Shown: in pieces, positions 1 through 9,412 of the stretch
Numbering within the stretch: the stretch's first letter is position 1
Layout: each line of letters begins with the position of its first letter
Source: Thalassospira sp.
Lineage (GTDB): Bacteria; Pseudomonadota; Alphaproteobacteria; Rhodospirillales; Thalassospiraceae
Length of the DNA: 64,000 nucleotides
Direction: 5' to 3'
Assembly (NCBI RefSeq): GCF_030690045.1
Contig: NZ_JAUYHK010000002.1
Location: 1-64,000, forward strand
Made by a program: the position numbers and the translations under genes
Notes under the pieces: model-generated
What the model was told of the DNA's origin: nothing
The model's database searches: none
What the model saw: only the letters and a program-made list of their open reading frames with translations

Positions 1-8
1 CCGGACCG

Positions 9-41
9 AAACCCGCAAGGCCTTGTGCCTTGCGGGTTTTT
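9..41 (+). terminator. Rho-independent terminator of an upstream gene
   Basis: A 13-bp perfect stem (9-21 pairing with 27-39) encloses a 5-nt loop and runs into a T tract at 37-41. It probably ends a plus-strand gene lying before the window. Confidence 0.85.
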
Positions 42-834
42 GCGTTTGGGCCAGAGGAAAGAAATGATGATGCAGCGATATAAAGACAGACAGGATGGCG
101 GGCGAACCACCCGCAGGACCCTGACCGGCAGGTGGAAAAGCCATTACGGTGGTCCTTTGCAGGTCCGCTAACCCGGCCATTTGTCAGGACGCCCGAGTTG
201 CGTCTTGTCAGTGGCAAGTCCTGTCCGAATCGTACCCCGGCATTACCGGGGAAGGCAGGAGCGGGTGGCGGGGCCGAAGGTGGCCTGTTGGCGCGGCGGG
301 CGGAAGCCCCAAGGCTGTCTGGATTCCCGCGTTCGCGGGAAGGGCGGTTTTGGGGTGGCGGCTGCCCGAGGTGCGCCTTGTGGTTGGCTGTGCCTGCCCG
401 GTTCCCGTGATTGCGGGAAAGGCGGGTTTTGGCCGGGCCGTCTTGCGGCGGGTTCGGTTAACGCGGGGCGAAGGCCCGGCGGAGGAAGGAGACCAGGCCT
501 GCATTTTCGGATGCGGCTTGTGAGGCAGACGGGGGTATGGGCGCCATATCAAGTACCCCTGATGGAGCCTCGCCAAAATCCCACGGGGGTAGTCCGTCTT
601 GTGTGCATCGGTCCTGCCCGGTTGGCGATTCGGGGGCCGTCACAGCGGTTATCTGGCGGTTTTCCGGGGCGGATGGGTGTGATGCAGCAACTTTAGCGGT
701 TGTTTTCAGGGATCATGATTGATTACTGAAAGCGAGTCGGCGACGCCAGATTTTTTGATTTCATTAATCGGGTGCGCTCATTGAAATGACAGGGTGCCAC
801 AGTCCGAAAGCGGGGCATGGTGCGGCGGGGCCGG
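42..834. other. Gene-free region
   Basis: No convincing gene is seen in about 790 bases. Open frames exist on both strands between 130 and 720, but they overlap one another, are rich in Arg, Gly, Pro and Ala, and resemble no protein I know, as expected of GC-rich non-coding DNA. The stretch carries a cluster of REP-like palindromes at 235-434. Confidence 0.6.
235..434. repeat. Cluster of three REP-like palindromes
   Basis: Three short inverted repeats lie about 80 nt apart: ccccgg/ccgggg (235-240 with 246-251), ttcccgcg/cgcgggaa (324-331 with 334-341) and ttcccg/cgggaa (402-407 with 414-419). The second and third are each followed by a related G-rich tail ending in gttttgg, and the first by a looser version. 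This spacing and sequence is typical of dispersed extragenic palindromes, though their number in the genome cannot be judged here. Confidence 0.55.
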
Positions 835-1833
835 TTATCCGCCCGTCATGCTCATATGCCGGGCCACGGCCGGTTTGGCACCCTTGCGGTCGATGATGAA
901 ATCATGGCCCTTGGGTTTCAGCCGCATGGCGCGGTCAAGGGCGGCATCCAGGGCGTTGGCATCGCCACTGCGCAGGATGTCGCGCAAATCCAGATGGTCT
1001 TCCTGGCCAAGGCACATGTAAAGGGTGCCGGTACAGGTGACGCGCACCCGGTTGCATCCCTCGCAGAAATTATGGGTCATTGGCGTGATAAAGCCAAGCC
1101 GCCCGCCGGTTTCGGCAATGGTGACATAACGGGCCGGGCCGGGGGTGACATAGGTGCTGGGGATCAGGGTGTAATCGCGTTCAAGCCGTTCGCGCACCAC
1201 GGTCAGCGGGACATACTGATCGGTGCGATCCCCGTCAATATCGCCCAGCGGCATGGTTTCGATCAGGCATAAATCAAATCCTTCACGCCCGCACCATGCC
1301 ACAAGGTCCGACATTTCATCTTCGTTGAAATTGCGGAGTGCTACCGTATTGATCTTGATTTTGATCCCGGCCTGTTTGGCCGCAGCAAGGCCGTCCAGCA
1401 CCTGATCGAGCCGTCCGCGCCGGGTGATATCGGCAAAGCGTTGGGCGTCCAGACTGTCAAGCGAGACATTGAGGCGTCGGATGCCAAGCCGGGCCAGATC
1501 ATCGGCATGGGTGGCGAGCTGGCTGCCATTGGTGGTCAGGGTCAGTTCATCAAGCGCCTTTGTTTCGAGATGGCGCGACAGGCTTTTGATCAGATCCATG
1601 ATGCCGCGCCGCACCAGCGGTTCGCCCCCGGTCAGGCGCAATTTGCGCACACCGCGATTGATGAAGGCGGTGCAAAGCTGATCAAGCTCTTCAAGGGTCA
1701 GGACTTCGGATTTTGGCAGGAAAACCATGTTTTCCGCCATGCAATAGGAACAGCGAAAATCGCAACGGTCCGTTACCGACACCCGAAGATAGGTGACATG
1801 GCGACCATATTTATCGATCAGCGGCGTGTTCAT
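835..1833 (-). CDS. moaA: GTP 3',8-cyclase MoaA (molybdenum cofactor biosynthesis)
   Basis: A 332-residue radical SAM enzyme catalysing the first step of molybdenum cofactor synthesis, GTP to 3',8-cyclo-7,8-dihydro-GTP, in the cytoplasm. The N-terminal cluster motif CDFRCSYC (Cys24, Cys28, Cys31) binds the SAM iron-sulfur cluster and LTGGEP follows. Near the C-terminus CEGC and a third cysteine 13 residues later form the second 4Fe-4S site. The protein ends in Gly-Gly, the family's conserved activating tail. Length is normal. No other moa or moe gene is nearby. Confidence 0.97.
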   Translation of the reverse strand: MNTPLIDKYGRHVTYLRVSVTDRCDFRCSYCMAENMVFLPKSEVLTLEELDQLCTAFINRGVRKLRLTGGEPLVRRGIMDLIKSLSRHLETKALDELTLTTNGSQLATHADDLARLGIRRLNVSLDSLDAQRFADITRRGRLDQVLDGLAAAKQAGIKIKINTVALRNFNEDEMSDLVAWCGREGFDLCLIETMPLGDIDGDRTDQYVPLTVVRERLERDYTLIPSTYVTPGPARYVTIAETGGRLGFITPMTHNFCEGCNRVRVTCTGTLYMCLGQEDHLDLRDILRSGDANALDAALDRAMRLKPKGHDFIIDRKGAKPAVARHMSMTGG

Positions 1834-1932
1834 GGCGTATCCGTCGGACTGGTGTTGCGGGAACCTTGGCGTTCTTTGGTATTATTCTGGCATATGGGCC
1901 GGTTGTCTGGCTATCGCAAAGGGCGAGGGACA

Positions 1933-1959
1933 TAAAAACGCCCGGCGCAAGGCCGGGCG
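1933..1959 (-). terminator. Rho-independent terminator after the 1990-2838 gene
   Basis: An 8-bp G+C stem (1939-1946 with 1952-1959) with a 5-nt loop is followed on the minus strand by a T run (1938-1934). It separates the unknown gene at 1990 from moaA, so the two are probably not one transcript. Confidence 0.8.
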
Positions 1960-1989
1960 GGATCATTCGGGGCCGACGAAAGGCAAAGA

Positions 1990-2838
1990 TCAGGTTGCCG
2001 GTTTTTCCTGCCAGTGGGCGGCTTCGCTGTTATGCAGGGCGGCAATGTCACGATCCACCGCCGCCATCACACCGCGCAGTTTTTCCATATCGTCATGGCC
2101 GAATTTGGCGGCGAGTACGGCGGCGCGTTCCGTATTGGTCAGCATGGCGCGGACATCGCGGAACAGGGCGCGGATCAGGCGGACAAAATGCGCCTCGGTA
2201 AAATGCCATGTGACCTGATTGCGGTTCAGATTGTCGTTGATCAACTGGATAAACCACTGTTTGCGCCGTTCATAATCGGCAAAATGCAGGGCCATACGGG
2301 CAAACAGCATATTGATCCTGTCGGCGACATGCGGGTCTTCGGCAAGGTGGTCCCAGTAATCGGTGGGGTCGCGCATTTCGTCTTCGGCATCGGCATGGGC
2401 ATCAATGATGCCGCGGATTTCGATATCGATTTTTTCAATCGTATCCATGCCCACCATCATGCGGACAACCTGAAACAGCGGCTGTAAAATATCGCGTGAC
2501 AGCGCGCCATGTTCCAGATCGCCTGCTTCGCGGCCTTCGAGAAGATGGGCAAAGCGACTGACCAGCAGACGACCGAACGGGTCATGGCGGATTGCGGCAT
2601 GCTGACGCGATTGCACCGCGCCCACTTCGGTCTGGATGGCGCGCCAGGCGTCGTCAAACAGGGCGGGTTGATGACGCAACACGGCCAGCGCCTGATTGAG
2701 GCTGTCGGTACTGATCATGCCGTTACCGGCATCGGCCTTTTCTTTCAGGCCTGCGGCAAAACGTTCCAGCACGGCAAAGGCCGCATCGTGGTGGCGTTGT
2801 TTGAAGCTGTCCGTTTCCGTCATTTTTACTTTGGTCAT
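1990..2838 (-). CDS. Conserved hypothetical protein (unknown function)
   Basis: A soluble protein of 282 residues that I do not recognise. It looks mainly helical and is rich in Ala, His, Arg and Asp, with many Met and His residues, and has no signal peptide or membrane segment. Codon use resembles the neighbouring core genes, so it is probably real. The ATG at 2838 is preferred over a TTG six codons upstream (2856); neither has a strong ribosome binding site. A terminator follows it, so it is probably transcribed alone. Confidence 0.7.
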   Translation of the reverse strand: MTKVKMTETDSFKQRHHDAAFAVLERFAAGLKEKADAGNGMISTDSLNQALAVLRHQPALFDDAWRAIQTEVGAVQSRQHAAIRHDPFGRLLVSRFAHLLEGREAGDLEHGALSRDILQPLFQVVRMMVGMDTIEKIDIEIRGIIDAHADAEDEMRDPTDYWDHLAEDPHVADRINMLFARMALHFADYERRKQWFIQLINDNLNRNQVTWHFTEAHFVRLIRALFRDVRAMLTNTERAAVLAAKFGHDDMEKLRGVMAAVDRDIAALHNSEAAHWQEKPAT

Positions 2839-2959
2839 CGGCTGTATTTCCGGCAATTGAACCTGATCTGTCCGCAGTCTGGTCTGGCAAGTCTTTCTAT
2901 CCGTACCATAAACCGGATATTTCAGCAGTGTATTTCATCACCGGACCGGGCGGGGGACC

Positions 2960-3145
2960 TTATTCATATCCCGATGCCGGTTCGACAATTTCAAGGGCGA
3001 CAAAGCGGGCGCGAATGATTTGTCGGCCTGCTTCTTCAAAATTAACGGCGATTCGTTCCCCGTCCACAGCCTGAATCCGGCCCAGACCCCAATCGGGCTG
3101 GCCGGGGTGGCGAACGATGGTGCCGGGGGTCAATAAAAAATCCAT
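2960..3145 (-). CDS. DUF3553 domain protein
   Basis: A 61-residue protein beginning MDFLLTPGTIVRHP, with the WGLGRIQ and RIAVNFEEAG patterns typical of the small DUF3553 family found in alphaproteobacteria. The fold resembles small beta-barrel modules in RNA polymerase-binding proteins, but no role is established. An upstream in-frame start at 3211 would add 22 unlike residues; the ATG at 3145 fits the family. It diverges from the chpT-like gene starting at 3288. Confidence 0.75.
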   Translation of the reverse strand: MDFLLTPGTIVRHPGQPDWGLGRIQAVDGERIAVNFEEAGRQIIRARFVALEIVEPASGYE

Positions 3146-3287
3146 GTCGCTATTCTCGCTGATCGGAGTAAAGGAGGTTTTAACGCCTGCTTTTGCACAG
3201 TGGGGTGACAAACTGTCGATTTATGAACGACAATACCATGCGGCTTCGGGGGAGGTCGCCCACAAAGACGCCCAGGAGAAACGGGAC

Positions 3288-3899
3288 ATGCAACGCGACG
3301 TTCATCTGGAACTTGCATTGGTTGAACTGATCAGTTCGCGTATCTGCCATGATCTGGTGGGTCCGGTCGGTGCTGTCAATGCCGGTGCCGAACTGATGGG
3401 AGAGGCCGGGGTCAGCGATAGCGAGGCCCTTGAACTGATGCGCAAAAGCGGGATGGAGGCGGCGCGCCGCCTGCAATTGTTCCGGCTGGCATTCGGGCGC
3501 GGTGGCAATAATGTCGATGGCCCGACAGTGCGCGAGGCGCTGCGTCAGGTTTTTGATGCCGAAGGAAAAGTGACGCTGGAGTGGCGCAATCCGGGCGCGG
3601 TCGATGCCGCAGCCGCACGGGTGATCCTGAATATGGTGATGATTGTCCGCGATGGCCTGCCGTTTGGCGGGGCCATCACGGTGACGGGCGACTCCGGCGA
3701 GGCCATACATGTCAGTGCAACCGGAAAACGTGCCGGTTTCCGGCCCGAAGTGTTGAAGGTATTGGACGGGGCCGGTGATCGGGATGATCTTGATCCGCGT
3801 AATGTTCAGGTGTTTTTCGCCCGAATCCTGATCGAAAGATCAGGGGGGCATCTGGGTTACAGACATGAAAATGAGTCTATCGCATTGATCCATGCCTAA
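3288..3899 (+). CDS. chpT: ChpT-like histidine phosphotransferase
   Basis: A cytoplasmic protein of 203 residues. The N-terminal helix carries SSRICHDLVGPVGAV, the dimerisation/phosphotransfer motif with the phosphorylatable His21, followed by a degenerate histidine-kinase-like ATPase fold that does not bind ATP in this family. ChpT passes phosphoryl groups from the hybrid kinase CckA to CtrA and CpdR. The start at 3288 has AGGAG 9 nt upstream; a longer frame opens at 3117 but its extra N-terminus overlaps the divergent DUF3553 gene and lacks family features. A ctrA gene lies 8 kb away, supporting the pathway. Confidence 0.88.
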   Translation: MQRDVHLELALVELISSRICHDLVGPVGAVNAGAELMGEAGVSDSEALELMRKSGMEAARRLQLFRLAFGRGGNNVDGPTVREALRQVFDAEGKVTLEWRNPGAVDAAAARVILNMVMIVRDGLPFGGAITVTGDSGEAIHVSATGKRAGFRPEVLKVLDGAGDRDDLDPRNVQVFFARILIERSGGHLGYRHENESIALIHA

Positions 3900-4039
3900 A
3901 AAAATAACGGTACGATACTGGTAAATCTGTTTGTCAGGCTTTACCTAAGTGTTAGTTTGACGACACGTTTCAACTTGTTTTGATAATTTTGACGTCCCGG
4001 CCTGGCAGTCGTGGGTTGCCGGTATAGTGGAGGGGTTCT

Positions 4040-6709
4040 ATGGACGATCTGTTAAGTGAATTTCTGACGGAGACCTCGGAAAGCTTGTCTACGCTTGACG
4101 TTGAACTCGTCAAGCTTGAACAAAATCCGAACGATCCGGAAATTTTGTCGAATATTTTTCGACTGGTTCATACCATCAAGGGGACTTGCGGATTTCTGGG
4201 CCTGCCACGGCTAGAAGCGGTGGCACATGCCGGGGAAAACGTTCTGGGCAAGATCCGTGATGGTGAACTGATCGTGACCGCCGAGGCGGTGACACTCGTT
4301 CTGGAATCCATTGATACGATCAAATATCTGCTGGGCGAACTGGAAAGCAACGAAACCGAGCCAGATGGCAACGATGCCGATCTGATTGCGCGCCTCAATC
4401 ATTTTGCCGATACCGGCGAACTGGTTGGCAAGGGTGCGGCACCGGCATCTGCGGCCCCGGCGAAACCGGCCGTCAAGATGGAATCGGTGATCGATTACAG
4501 CCTTGATGCGGAAATGGATATCGATGCCGAGCCGGAAGACGAACCCGATCCCGAGCCGACCCCCGCACCGGCAGCGGCACCTGTTGCTGCGCCGTCAAAG
4601 GCTGTCCAGACGGCCAAAAAACCGGCGGCAGAAGCCCCCAAGGCCGAAGCCCGTGGCGAAGCCAAGGAAAGTTCCGTTGCCGCCCAGACCATTCGCGTCA
4701 ATGTCGAGTTGCTTGAAAACCTGATGACGCTGGTGTCCGAACTGGTTCTGACCCGCAACCAGCTTTTGCAGATGGTGCGCGGCAAGGATGACAGCGAATT
4801 TACCGTGCCGCTGCAACGCCTGTCGCATATCACGACCGACCTTCAGGAAGGCGTGATGAAGACCCGTATGCAGCCGATTGGCAATGCCTGGGCCAAACTG
4901 CCGCGGATCGTTCGCGATCTGGCCCTTGAAATGAACAAGAAAATCGATCTGCAAATGATCGGTGCCGATACCGAACTGGACCGTCAGGTTCTGGAACTGA
5001 TCAAGGACCCGCTGACCCATATGGTCCGCAATTCCGCCGACCACGGTCTGGAAGATATTCCGGGCCGTCGCGACGCCGGAAAACCGGAAACCGGGACCGT
5101 CACCCTGAACGCCTATCACGAAGGCGGCCATATCATCATCGAGATTTCCGATGACGGGCGCGGCCTGAATATCGAGCGGATCCGGGCCAAGGCGATCAGC
5201 AATGGTCTGGCCACCGAAAGCGAACTCGACAGTATGGCGGATTCGCAGATTCACCAGTTCATCTTCAAGGCCGGTTTCTCGACCGCCGAAAAGGTGACAT
5301 CGGTGTCGGGCCGTGGTGTCGGCATGGATGTGGTGCGCACCAATATTGAAAAGATCGGCGGGACGGTTGAGCTGAAATCGGTCGAAGGTCGTGGTTCGAC
5401 CTTTGTCATCAAGATTCCGTTGACCCTTGCCATCGTTTCGGCCCTGATCGTTGAAAGCGGCGGCGAACGTTTCGCCATCCCGCAGATCAGCGTTCTGGAA
5501 CTGGTCCGGGCATCGAGCAATTCCGAACATTCGATTGAACGTATCCACGATACCCCGGTTCTGCGTCTGCGCAACCGTCTGTTGCCGCTGGTCACGCTCA
5601 AGAAAATCCTGGGTCTTGACGATACCGCCGAGGCCGAACAGGCCGTGGATGAAGAAGCCTTTATCGTTGTCACCCAGGTTGGCACCTATTCCTTCGGGAT
5701 CATTGTTGACCGGGTGTTTGACACCGAGGAAATCGTTGTCAAGCCGGTCGCCCCGATCCTGCGCGATCTGTCGCTGTTTTCGGGTAACACCATTCTGGGT
5801 GATGGCAGCGTGATCATGATCCTTGATCCCAATGGCATTGCCTCGAAAACCGGTGAAATCACCGTGGGCGGTTCGCAGGGTGTCGAATCCAAGGCCAAAA
5901 CCGACGGATCGGAACGCCAGACCACCTCGATGCTGGTTTTCCGCGCCGGTGGATCGGAAATGCGCGCCGTGCCGTTGGCCCTTGTGGCGCGTCTTGAAGA
6001 AATCGAATGCGAGAATATCGAATATTCCAACAACCGGCCGCTGGTGCAGTACCGTGGCAAACTGATGCCGCTGGTATTTATCGACAGCAGCTATCAGATG
6101 AAAACCGAAGGCCGTCAGCCGACCCTGGTGTTCCAGGATCGCGAACGGACGATGGGGCTGGTGGTTGATGAAATCGTCGATATCGTTGATGACGTGCTGA
6201 ATGTCGAACTGACATCGGATCAGGATGGTCTGGTCGGGTCGGCGGTGATCGATGGCAAGGCAACCGATCTGATCGATGCCGGTTATTATCTGGAACTGGC
6301 CTTTAGCGACTGGTTCGGCAATGAAGAAACCGGTGGCGAAAAGAAACGGGTTCTTCTGGTCGATGACAGCCCGTTCTTCCGCAATCTGTTGTCGCCGATG
6401 CTGTCGGTGTCGGGGTTCAATGTCACCACGGTTGAAAATGCCGAACAGGCACTGGAACTGAAAAACAATGGTGTGATGTTTGACGCCATTATCAGCGACA
6501 TCGAAATGCCGGGCATGAACGGTTTTGAATTTGCCCAGACCTTGCAAAATGACGAGGCATGGGGCGAAGTGCCGATTATCGCCCTGTCCTCGCATACCAG
6601 CGAGGAAGATTTCGAACGCGGCCGCAAGGTTGGCTTTAGCGACTATGTTGCGAAATTTGACCGGGATGCGCTTGTATCAACCTTGATACAGACGCTGGCG
6701 GCTGTGTAA
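4040..6709 (+). CDS. cheA: Chemotaxis histidine kinase CheA with second CheW-like and receiver domains
   Basis: An 889-residue hybrid CheA that phosphorylates CheY and CheB in response to chemoreceptors. Domains in order: HPt 1-105 (His44 in RLVHTIKG), Ala/Pro-rich linker about 145-215, dimerisation about 222-285, HATPase with N box around Asn331, DDGRG 371-375 and GRGVGMD near 424-430, CheW-like about 445-575, a second CheW-like about 627-755, and a receiver 768-889 with phosphoacceptor Asp820 in SDIEMPG. Typical CheA proteins are about 650 residues and lack the last two domains. No CheY-binding P2 domain is obvious. First gene of cheA-W-Y-B-R; 140 bp of non-coding sequence precede it. Confidence 0.95.
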   Translation: MDDLLSEFLTETSESLSTLDVELVKLEQNPNDPEILSNIFRLVHTIKGTCGFLGLPRLEAVAHAGENVLGKIRDGELIVTAEAVTLVLESIDTIKYLLGELESNETEPDGNDADLIARLNHFADTGELVGKGAAPASAAPAKPAVKMESVIDYSLDAEMDIDAEPEDEPDPEPTPAPAAAPVAAPSKAVQTAKKPAAEAPKAEARGEAKESSVAAQTIRVNVELLENLMTLVSELVLTRNQLLQMVRGKDDSEFTVPLQRLSHITTDLQEGVMKTRMQPIGNAWAKLPRIVRDLALEMNKKIDLQMIGADTELDRQVLELIKDPLTHMVRNSADHGLEDIPGRRDAGKPETGTVTLNAYHEGGHIIIEISDDGRGLNIERIRAKAISNGLATESELDSMADSQIHQFIFKAGFSTAEKVTSVSGRGVGMDVVRTNIEKIGGTVELKSVEGRGSTFVIKIPLTLAIVSALIVESGGERFAIPQISVLELVRASSNSEHSIERIHDTPVLRLRNRLLPLVTLKKILGLDDTAEAEQAVDEEAFIVVTQVGTYSFGIIVDRVFDTEEIVVKPVAPILRDLSLFSGNTILGDGSVIMILDPNGIASKTGEITVGGSQGVESKAKTDGSERQTTSMLVFRAGGSEMRAVPLALVARLEEIECENIEYSNNRPLVQYRGKLMPLVFIDSSYQMKTEGRQPTLVFQDRERTMGLVVDEIVDIVDDVLNVELTSDQDGLVGSAVIDGKATDLIDAGYYLELAFSDWFGNEETGGEKKRVLLVDDSPFFRNLLSPMLSVSGFNVTTVENAEQALELKNNGVMFDAIISDIEMPGMNGFEFAQTLQNDEAWGEVPIIALSSHTSEEDFERGRKVGFSDYVAKFDRDALVSTLIQTLAAV

Positions 6710-6724
6710 TTCGGGAGAGAGCAT

Positions 6725-7231
6725 ATGAGTATGACAAAGGCACTTGTTCCCAGCCATGACCGCATGAACGCCCTTGATCTGGGCGGATCGGCCAAGGATT
6801 TCGTGACCGCAAGCATCGGCAAGCAATTGTTCGGCATTCCGGTTTTGACCGTGCAGGACGTTCTGGGCCCGCAACGCATCACGCGCATTCCGCTGGCACC
6901 GCCCGAAGTGGCGGGGTCGCTGAATTTGCGCGGGCGCATCGTGACGGCGATTGATGTGCGCAAGCGTCTTGGCCTGCGCGATCGTGAAGATAAAAATCCG
7001 GGCATGAGCATCGTTGTCGATCAGGGTGGGGAGCTTTACAGCCTGATGGTTGATCAGGTTGGTGAAGTTCTGAGCGTGCCGCAAAGCGCGTTTGAACAGA
7101 ACCCGGCGACGCTTGATCCGCGCTGGCGGGAATTTTCCGACGGGATTTTCCGTCTGGAAAAAACATTGCTGGTGATTTTGGATGTCAATCGCTTGCTTGA
7201 TTTTACGTCTTCTGTAAAACAGGCAGGCTGA
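6725..7231 (+). CDS. cheW: Chemotaxis coupling protein CheW
   Basis: A single-domain CheW of 168 residues that links CheA to chemoreceptors in membrane arrays. It shows the family's LFGIPV strand, SLNLRGRIVTAIDVRKRLGL and SLMVDQVGEVL segments. Eighteen or so extra N-terminal residues precede the domain. It starts 15 nt after cheA with GGGAGAG upstream of the ATG, as expected of a co-transcribed gene. Confidence 0.95.
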   Translation: MSMTKALVPSHDRMNALDLGGSAKDFVTASIGKQLFGIPVLTVQDVLGPQRITRIPLAPPEVAGSLNLRGRIVTAIDVRKRLGLRDREDKNPGMSIVVDQGGELYSLMVDQVGEVLSVPQSAFEQNPATLDPRWREFSDGIFRLEKTLLVILDVNRLLDFTSSVKQAG

Positions 7232-7316
7232 CAGGATGTCGCAGCCCCGAACGCGCAAGGCGTTCGGGATGTGCCGGTTTTGGCTTAACGATGTTTAAAA
7301 TGCGAGAAGGAAGTCG

Positions 7317-7682
7317 ATGAAGAGCTGTCTCGTCGTCGATGATTCGAAAGTCATCAGAATGGTGGCGCGCCGTATCCTCGAAGAAATGAGTTTCGAGGTA
7401 TGGGAAGCGGAAGACGGGCAAGTGGCACTTGAAAAATGCCTCGAACAAATGCCCGACGCCGTCTTGCTGGATTGGAACATGCCAATCAAAAGCGGGATTG
7501 ATTTCCTGCGCGACCTGCGCGATGCACCGGGCGGTGATGAACCGGTTGTCGTTTTCTGCACGACGGAAAACGATCTGGAGCATATTCAGGAAGCGATCAG
7601 TGCGGGCGCCAACGAATACATCATGAAGCCCTTCGACAGTGAAATCATTCAGGCCAAGTTTGAACAGGTTGGCCTGATCTGA
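7317..7682 (+). CDS. cheY: Chemotaxis response regulator CheY
   Basis: A stand-alone receiver of 121 residues with acidic pair Asp8/Asp9 region (VVDDS), phosphoacceptor Asp52 (LLDWNMP), the conserved Thr in FCTTEND and Lys in IMKPF. Phosphorylated by CheA, it would bind the FliM/FliN switch and change motor rotation. AGAAGGAAG lies just upstream of the ATG. It sits in the che operon between cheW and cheB. Confidence 0.93.
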   Translation: MKSCLVVDDSKVIRMVARRILEEMSFEVWEAEDGQVALEKCLEQMPDAVLLDWNMPIKSGIDFLRDLRDAPGGDEPVVVFCTTENDLEHIQEAISAGANEYIMKPFDSEIIQAKFEQVGLI

Positions 7683-7756
7683 GATTGCTGTTCTTCTGAC
7701 GTGCTTTTGCTGTCAGGCCGCAGGCCTGTCTGCGTAACTCCGGGAAAATCGATATA

Positions 7757-9406
7757 GTGGAAAACGGCCGCATCGATCCACCATACAAAGTCCTTGTCGT
7801 TGATGATTCAGCCATTGTGCGGGGTCTTGTCACGCGGATGTTGCAGGAAGACCCCGATATTGAGGTGGTCGGATCGGTGGTGAATGGCCGTGAAGCCCTT
7901 GCCGTGATGGAAAAGGGCGGGGTTGAGGCCGTTGTTCTGGATATCGAAATGCCGGTGATGGACGGGCTGACCGCCCTTCCGAAAATCCTTGAAATCGACC
8001 CGACCGTTCGCGTGATCATGGCCTCCACCCTGACCAAGCGCAATGCGGATATCAGTTTTCAGGCCATGACACTGGGTGCGGTTGATTATGTGCCCAAACC
8101 GTCATCGGCCAAGGATCTGAATGTTGGCGAGGGGTTCCGTGCCGAACTTCTGGACAAGGTCAAGGCATGGGCGGAACAGCGTCGCAAGATGCTGGAACAG
8201 ACAGAGCAATATGACGAACCGGATGAAGACGAATCTGTTGATGAAGGGGACGGGGAAGCTGTTGAGGCAGCCGCCGCTCCGGAACCAACCGCCGATGATG
8301 CCGGTGATGAATCGGCACCCTTTCGTGCCCAGATGTCGGTCGAGCATCAGGTTCTGGAAAAAGCCGGACGTATCCAGCGCAAAAGATTTACCGCCGAATT
8401 GCGTCCCCGCCCGACGCAACATGCGGTGCAACATCATGTCCGGCAACCGGTACGCCCGCAACAGGCTGAACGCGACGATACAGAGGTGTCCCGGCCTTTG
8501 GTGCAACATCCGCCCCGGCATGATCCGGGGGGGCTGATCCGCGATGCGGCTGCGGCGGCAGGATCACGGGCAACGCAGGCATCGTCTGTTCAGAAAACAG
8601 TTTCCGCGTCAGATACCAAACGACCTGTTGCGGCACCTGCACCGTCAAAATCGGCGGGGGCCGGTATTGTGCGCGACAAGCCGGTGGCACCGGCGACACC
8701 CGGCGCACCGCCCGCACCATCCGGCAAAACGGCCCGACGTCCTTCCGCGCCGCAAGGTGGGGCCGCCGCCCCGGCACCCAAGCGGATGCTGCGCGCGCAG
8801 GGGCCGATCACGCTGTTGCCGGAAAAACGTCTGAATGTCGAGGCGATTGCCATTGGCAGTTCAACCGGTGGGCCGCAGGCTTTGTTCGAGGTGTTGCGCG
8901 GTCTGGCCGGAGTCCGTCAGCCGGTGTTTATCACCCAGCATATGCCCGCAACCTTTACCACCATTCTGGCCGAACATATTACCCGTCTGACGGGGATGAA
9001 ATGCCACGAAGGGGTGAATGGCGAGCCGGTTACACCGGGGCGGATCTATCTTGCGCCCGGCGATTATCATATGGTGATTGAAGGGCGTGGCAATGCACGG
9101 CGCATTGCGCTGAACCAGAATGCACCCGAAAATTTCTGTCGTCCGTCGGTCGATCCGATGTTGCGCAGTCTGGTGCAAAGCTATGGCGGGAATCTTTTGA
9201 CTATCATTCTGACGGGAATGGGACAGGATGGTATGCTGGGTTCGCAGGACGTTGCATCGGCGGGCGGCATGGTGGTCGCCCAGGACGAAGCAACCAGCGT
9301 GGTTTGGGGAATGCCCGGTGCGGCGGCGAAAGCCGGTGTTTGTACTGCTGTGTTACCGTTGGGAAATATTGCGACCTATGTTAAAAAATTTGCCGGGGGT
9401 CGTTAG
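7757..9406 (+). CDS. cheB: Protein-glutamate methylesterase/glutamine deamidase CheB with long linker
   Basis: CheB removes methyl groups from chemoreceptors during adaptation. The N-terminal receiver has Asp16/Asp17 and phosphoacceptor Asp62 (LDIEMP). The C-terminal esterase has the triad Ser369 (IGSSTGG), His395 (TQHMP) and Asp491 (GMGQDGM). Between them, residues about 145-365 form a low-complexity linker, first Glu/Asp-rich, then Ala, Pro, Gln and Arg-rich. At 549 residues it is some 200 longer than usual CheB, all of it in the linker. The start is GTG; cheR begins 6 nt after the stop. Confidence 0.95.
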   Translation: MENGRIDPPYKVLVVDDSAIVRGLVTRMLQEDPDIEVVGSVVNGREALAVMEKGGVEAVVLDIEMPVMDGLTALPKILEIDPTVRVIMASTLTKRNADISFQAMTLGAVDYVPKPSSAKDLNVGEGFRAELLDKVKAWAEQRRKMLEQTEQYDEPDEDESVDEGDGEAVEAAAAPEPTADDAGDESAPFRAQMSVEHQVLEKAGRIQRKRFTAELRPRPTQHAVQHHVRQPVRPQQAERDDTEVSRPLVQHPPRHDPGGLIRDAAAAAGSRATQASSVQKTVSASDTKRPVAAPAPSKSAGAGIVRDKPVAPATPGAPPAPSGKTARRPSAPQGGAAAPAPKRMLRAQGPITLLPEKRLNVEAIAIGSSTGGPQALFEVLRGLAGVRQPVFITQHMPATFTTILAEHITRLTGMKCHEGVNGEPVTPGRIYLAPGDYHMVIEGRGNARRIALNQNAPENFCRPSVDPMLRSLVQSYGGNLLTIILTGMGQDGMLGSQDVASAGGMVVAQDEATSVVWGMPGAAAKAGVCTAVLPLGNIATYVKKFAGGR

Positions 9407-9412
9407 AACAAA

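Noticed and set aside
132-722. Several overlapping open frames on both strands before moaA
   Set aside because: They overlap in different frames, are Arg/Gly/Pro-rich with no family motifs, and contain the palindromes; typical of non-coding GC-rich DNA.
4595-6595. A 666-codon open frame antisense to cheA
   Set aside because: Shadow of cheA, no recognisable domains.
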